A stretch of 64,000 nt of DNA from Clostridioides difficile (GTDB lineage: Bacteria; Bacillota; Clostridia; Peptostreptococcales; Peptostreptococcaceae). Below, piece after piece: positions 61,038-64,000 of this stretch. Under the pieces are notes generated by a model. It ran no database searches and was not told the origin of the DNA. It saw only the letters and a list, made by a program, of their open reading frames with translations. Location: assembly GCF_001299635.1 (NCBI RefSeq), contig NZ_JRHN01000039.1, positions 62,001 to 126,000 on the forward strand, read 5' to 3'. The translations under genes and the position numbers were made by a program. Within the stretch, counting starts at the first letter, position 1, and every line of letters starts with the position of its first letter.

Positions 61038-61805
61038 TTAGTCAATACTCTCTCTCCATCTTAAAATTCTTTTTTCCACATGTTTTAATATATAATCAAG
61101 CATTGACATTATAAACATCATTAAAAAGATACAAGATAATACTCTTGTAATATTGTAAACACCTCCAGCTGCTTGTACCATCCATCCTAACCCCTGATTA
61201 GAACCTAAATATTCTCCAACTATTGCACCTAAAACTGAAGCCCCTGCTCCTGAACGTAAACTAGCCATAATCCAAGGAACACAGGAAGGTAATATTACTT
61301 TTTGTATAATCTGCAACTTGGATGCACCCATAATTTTTAATGTATTTATTAAATTTATATCTACATTTTTAAAACCTGCATATGCATTAAAAAACACCAA
61401 AAAGAACACCATTATTGCAGCCATAAAAATTTTGGCTTGTAACCCTATTCCAAACCAAATTATAAATAAAGGCCCTAGTGATAGTTTTGGTAATCCATAT
61501 AATCCTACTAATATTGGGTCAAATATATCTGCTAAAAGTGGTATATTTCCAAATAAAAATGCTATTATTACTCCAAATACTACACCATAAAATAAACCAA
61601 ATAATGAAGCTTTTAACGTTATATAAATATGGGGCCATATTTCACCCGTACCAAACATAGCTATTAAATCTTTTATGATGCTCAATGGTGAACTAAAGAA
61701 AAAAGTATTAATGAAATTATTATCAGATAGATATTCCCAAACCATTAAAAATACTGCTATAAAAATTAAACAATAACATTTTTTTAGTATTTTTTTAAGC
61801 TCCAT
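61038..61805 (-). CDS. SsuC/TauC-family ABC permease
   Basis: 255-aa permease with six membrane helices. The EAA loop reads TLKIMGASKLQIIQKVILPS (about 155-174). Also seen are LYGLPKLSLGPLFIIWFGIG and GLGWMVQAAGGVYN, both typical of the sulfonate/nitrate/bicarbonate permease family. The ATG lies inside the end of the ATPase gene (11-base overlap), so the two are translationally coupled. Confidence 0.94.
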   Translation of the reverse strand: MELKKILKKCYCLIFIAVFLMVWEYLSDNNFINTFFFSSPLSIIKDLIAMFGTGEIWPHIYITLKASLFGLFYGVVFGVIIAFLFGNIPLLADIFDPILVGLYGLPKLSLGPLFIIWFGIGLQAKIFMAAIMVFFLVFFNAYAGFKNVDINLINTLKIMGASKLQIIQKVILPSCVPWIMASLRSGAGASVLGAIVGEYLGSNQGLGWMVQAAGGVYNITRVLSCIFLMMFIMSMLDYILKHVEKRILRWRESID

Positions 61806-62607
61806 ACTCGCCCATCTCCTCTTTTCTCCCTTTTATTACTTCAGACTTTATATCATCCCAAATTTGCTTTTCTAATTCTATAAATTGAGAGCTTGATTTA
61901 CTTTCAATATTATTACGTGGTCTAGGTAAATCTACAATATATTCTGATTTAATAGATGAAGGTCTATAACTCATAAGTATAATTCTATCTGCTAATGTTA
62001 TTGCTTCTGATATATCATGAGTAATATACACAATAGTATTTTTTCTTTTTTCCCAAATATTTAAAATTTCATCTTGTAACAATTCTCTTGTAAATACATC
62101 TAATGGACCAAATGGTTCATCCATAAAAATAACATCTGGATTTTGGGCTAAAGCACGCATTATAATCGCCCTTTTTCTCATACCTCCAGAAAGCTCATAT
62201 GGATATTTTTCCTCAAAACCAGCTAAACCACTAGTTTGCATAAGCTCTTTTGCCAATTTTATTCTATGTTTTTTATCTTCTCCCCTTATCTCAAGACCAA
62301 GAGCAATATTATCAACTATCTTCCTCCAAGGAAGTAAAGTATCCATCTGTGATATGTATCCTATTTTATGTCTTCCAAAATGCAATGGTTTTCCATCAAT
62401 TAAGACTTCTCCTTTTGTAGGTTTTAACATACCACACATTATGTTTAAAAGTGTACTTTTTCCACATCCACTAGAACCAACAATAGCTAGAAATTCTCCT
62501 TTTTTTACAGAAAGGTCTATATCATTAATAGCATGTATATGTTCTCCATTTTTAGATTGATAATAATGAGTAATATTTTTTAAAATTAATGTATTTGTAT
62601 TTTCCAT
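61795..62607 (-). CDS. SsuB/TauB-family ABC ATP-binding protein
   Basis: 270-aa ATPase: Walker A VGSSGCGKSTLLNIMCG (about 42-58), Q-loop ISQMDTLLPWRKIVDNIALG, signature ELSGGMRKRAIIMRALA (about 140-156), Walker B VIFMDEPFGPLDVFTRE and H-loop ITHDISEAI. The signature SGGMRKR is the SsuB/TauB form. It is the first gene of the importer operon. The 255-base region upstream has a TATAAT-containing stretch but no convincing -35; no cobalamin riboswitch was seen. Confidence 0.94.
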   Translation of the reverse strand: MENTNTLILKNITHYYQSKNGEHIHAINDIDLSVKKGEFLAIVGSSGCGKSTLLNIMCGMLKPTKGEVLIDGKPLHFGRHKIGYISQMDTLLPWRKIVDNIALGLEIRGEDKKHRIKLAKELMQTSGLAGFEEKYPYELSGGMRKRAIIMRALAQNPDVIFMDEPFGPLDVFTRELLQDEILNIWEKRKNTIVYITHDISEAITLADRIILMSYRPSSIKSEYIVDLPRPRNNIESKSSSQFIELEKQIWDDIKSEVIKGRKEEMGEYGA

Positions 62608-62775
62608 TTCAATACCCCTTATTTATATACTACAAATATAATACAATTTTCTATTTATTGTATTATACTTCGACTTTGAACAACATAAGTTTAATATTTT
62701 TTCCATTCTTTGTCCAATAGCAAAAAACTATCCCCCATAGCCATATTATAGTATCCAACTATATCCATAAAAAAA

Positions 62776-62813
62776 ACTACATTAAGTTTGTTATAATACA
62801 AACTCAATGTAGT
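62776..62813 (-). terminator. Terminator after the 4Fe-4S/molybdopterin operon
   Basis: ACTACATTAAGTTTG (62776-62790) pairs with 62799-62813 (one wobble), followed on the minus strand by seven T. It lies 50 bases past the ferredoxin-type stop. Confidence 0.85.
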
Positions 62814-62862
62814 CTTTCATAAAAAACATCTTACAACTAAGTGTAAGTCACTATTTTTTGAT

Positions 62863-63285
62863 TTATTTATTAAATTCTAATGCTCCTGTAGGACATACCA
62901 TTACACAAGGTGAATCCATACCACATTCATATCTTTCAACACACCCATTACACTTATTTGCCTTGCCATCCTTGCTATAATTCAAAGCTCCATATTCACA
63001 AGCTTTCTCACAAAGTTTACATCCTATACAATTTTGATTATCCAATAAAACAAACCCATCATCTTTTTTAAAACAGCCTTTAGGGCATATATCCAAACAT
63101 TTTGGCTCATCACAATGGATACATGCTAACGAAAAATATTCTATATTTTCACCATCTTCCATTGTAAATACACGTCTAAAAAATTCGCCATTATCTATAT
63201 TATTATCATTTTGGTCTACACAAGCAAGTAAACATGCTCCACATGCTGTACATAATTCTTTATTAAATTTAAATAAACTTTTCAT
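62863..63285 (-). CDS. 4Fe-4S electron-transfer subunit of a molybdopterin oxidoreductase
   Basis: 140 aa with cysteine sets for up to four clusters: CTACGACLLACVD (about 12-24), CIHCDEPKCLDICPKG (about 55-70), CIGCKLCEKACEYGAL (about 86-101) and KCNGCVERYECGMDSPCVMV then CPTGALEF. This DmsB/HycB-like layout belongs to small subunits that take electrons to or from a molybdenum or tungsten catalytic subunit. Its ATG is 13 bases after that subunit's stop. No Tat signal or membrane segment, so cytoplasmic. Confidence 0.93.
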   Translation of the reverse strand: MKSLFKFNKELCTACGACLLACVDQNDNNIDNGEFFRRVFTMEDGENIEYFSLACIHCDEPKCLDICPKGCFKKDDGFVLLDNQNCIGCKLCEKACEYGALNYSKDGKANKCNGCVERYECGMDSPCVMVCPTGALEFNK

Positions 63286-63298
63286 TTTATCCCTCCAT

Positions 63299-64000
63299 CT
63301 ATCTATTCATCTTTTCAATCTTACACTTACAACTTCTATATGCAGGGAATCCACTATAAGGGTCAAAATTATCACAAATGATGCTATTTACATCAGCTTC
63401 TCTGTATCCATGATACATATGTATATTTCTGTATAAAACTCTGTCTGTAACATTAACTTTCACATTTAAACTTCCTATCTTAGTAGTTATTTTTATATAA
63501 TCTCCATTAATAACATCCAATTCTTTTGCATCTAAACTAGAAATATCACAACTAGCTTCATTTTTTAATAGCCTTGAAAGCTTTATGTCATGAAGTCTTG
63601 AATGTAATGCATTTGGAATTCTTGCTCCTGATGTCAATAGATGAGTATAATCACTATCTATATCATCATTAAATCCTCTATATGTTGGTAGTGCATCTAA
63701 CCCAAAATCTTTATATTTTTCAATAATTACAGATTTTAATTCAAACTTAGATGTGCTAGTATCATATCCATCTCTTGTGTATGAACCTACTATGTATGGT
63801 TTAAAGTCTTTACATTTTAATGGCAAATCACTTTCTTTAAGTTTATCTACATCCACACATGTATCTTTGAACATATGTCTTATACTTGCTTCATAACCTG
63901 CCTTTAATAAGTCATCATCTATATCCATAACATTTGCTAAATCTGAAAGTATTTCTACATCTGATTTTGAATCATATAATGTATCAATAACCTTTTTAGT
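63299..64000 (-). CDS. Molybdopterin-dependent oxidoreductase, C-terminal 233 residues (cut by window edge)
   Basis: The frame is open to the right edge and has no credible start inside the window. The visible part contains the molybdopterin-dinucleotide-binding domain: YTHLLTSGARIPNALHSRLH (about 115-134 of the visible part), AKELDVINGDYIKITTKIGS and VLYRNIHMYHGYREADVNSI, followed by GFPAYRSCKCKIEK. This is the C-terminal domain of the DMSO reductase/formate dehydrogenase superfamily. The catalytic domain and metal ligand (Ser, Cys or Sec) are outside the window, so substrate cannot be assigned. Operon with the 4Fe-4S subunit 13 bases downstream. Confidence 0.88.
   Translation of the reverse strand, partial: TKKVIDTLYDSKSDVEILSDLANVMDIDDDLLKAGYEASIRHMFKDTCVDVDKLKESDLPLKCKDFKPYIVGSYTRDGYDTSTSKFELKSVIIEKYKDFGLDALPTYRGFNDDIDSDYTHLLTSGARIPNALHSRLHDIKLSRLLKNEASCDISSLDAKELDVINGDYIKITTKIGSLNVKVNVTDRVLYRNIHMYHGYREADVNSIICDNFDPYSGFPAYRSCKCKIEKMNR

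Noticed and set aside
62608-62862. Cobalamin riboswitch or sigma-54 promoter upstream of the taurine-type importer
   Set aside because: No B12-box is present. A GG-N10-GC pair with TTGCT occurs, but the -24 element does not match TGGCAC.

Overview
The window is low-GC, AT-rich Firmicute DNA with strong AGGAGG-type ribosome sites and frequent TTG/GTG starts. Gene content (strictly fermentative hydrogenase-maturation genes, hybrid-cluster protein, many c-di-GMP proteins, corrinoid methyltransferases, a YtaF sporulation protein) and my memory of gene order point to Clostridioides difficile or a very close Peptostreptococcaceae relative. I could not run a search. I see no tRNA, rRNA, CRISPR array, transposase or phage module. 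Most genes lie on the minus strand.

Layout. 1-4.5 kb: two c-di-GMP turnover proteins, the first cut by the window edge. 5.2-10.1 kb: the core block rpsB-tsf-pyrH-frr-(67-aa gene)-uppS-cdsA, read right to left, with hairpins inside the operon. 10.3-21.4 kb: cell-envelope and housekeeping singletons: a D,D-carboxypeptidase, a pentapeptide-repeat potassium channel, an HTH-DUF1232 protein, YtaF, a MutS2-like ATPase without Smr domain, an RtcB ligase behind an apparent attenuator, a membrane-anchored kinase-like protein without the HRD aspartate, a VanW protein and an EEP nuclease. 21.5-22 kb: a compact unit for a 53-aa protein with a clear promoter and three repeated operator-like sites. 22-24.8 kb: a DUF819 transporter and a divergent M42 peptidase. 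25.1-29.1 kb: the [FeFe]-hydrogenase maturation operon (TM1266 regulator, hydF, hydE, hydG). 29.2-41.1 kb: mixed single genes, including an aminotransferase, VanZ, AlaX, an L-lactate-type dehydrogenase followed by a broken paralogue fragment, an ImmA/IrrE-like protein with its metal histidines replaced, MsrAB and a patatin. 41.5-44.8 kb: hcp plus ferredoxin, divergent from a Crp/Fnr regulator with a 14-bp palindrome just after its promoter.

45.1-62.6 kb is the most unusual part: about 17 kb of co-oriented genes. It has four uroporphyrinogen-decarboxylase-fold proteins that all keep the HxC...C zinc motif of corrinoid methyltransferases, one corrinoid protein, one 2Fe-2S/ASKHA corrinoid activator, a taurine/nitrate-type ABC importer, a MetQNI importer, and two amino-acid binding-protein/permease pairs with a single ATPase and an M20 amidohydrolase. 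The likely logic is uptake of one or more methylated (perhaps sulfur-containing) compounds, transfer of the methyl group to the corrinoid protein and reactivation of the corrinoid by the activator. Substrate and final methyl acceptor are not visible. A 4Fe-4S protein and the C-terminus of a molybdopterin oxidoreductase lie at the right edge.

Three relics are recorded: an LDH N-terminal fragment, a symporter C-terminal fragment, and several intra-operon inverted repeats that are not plain terminators.
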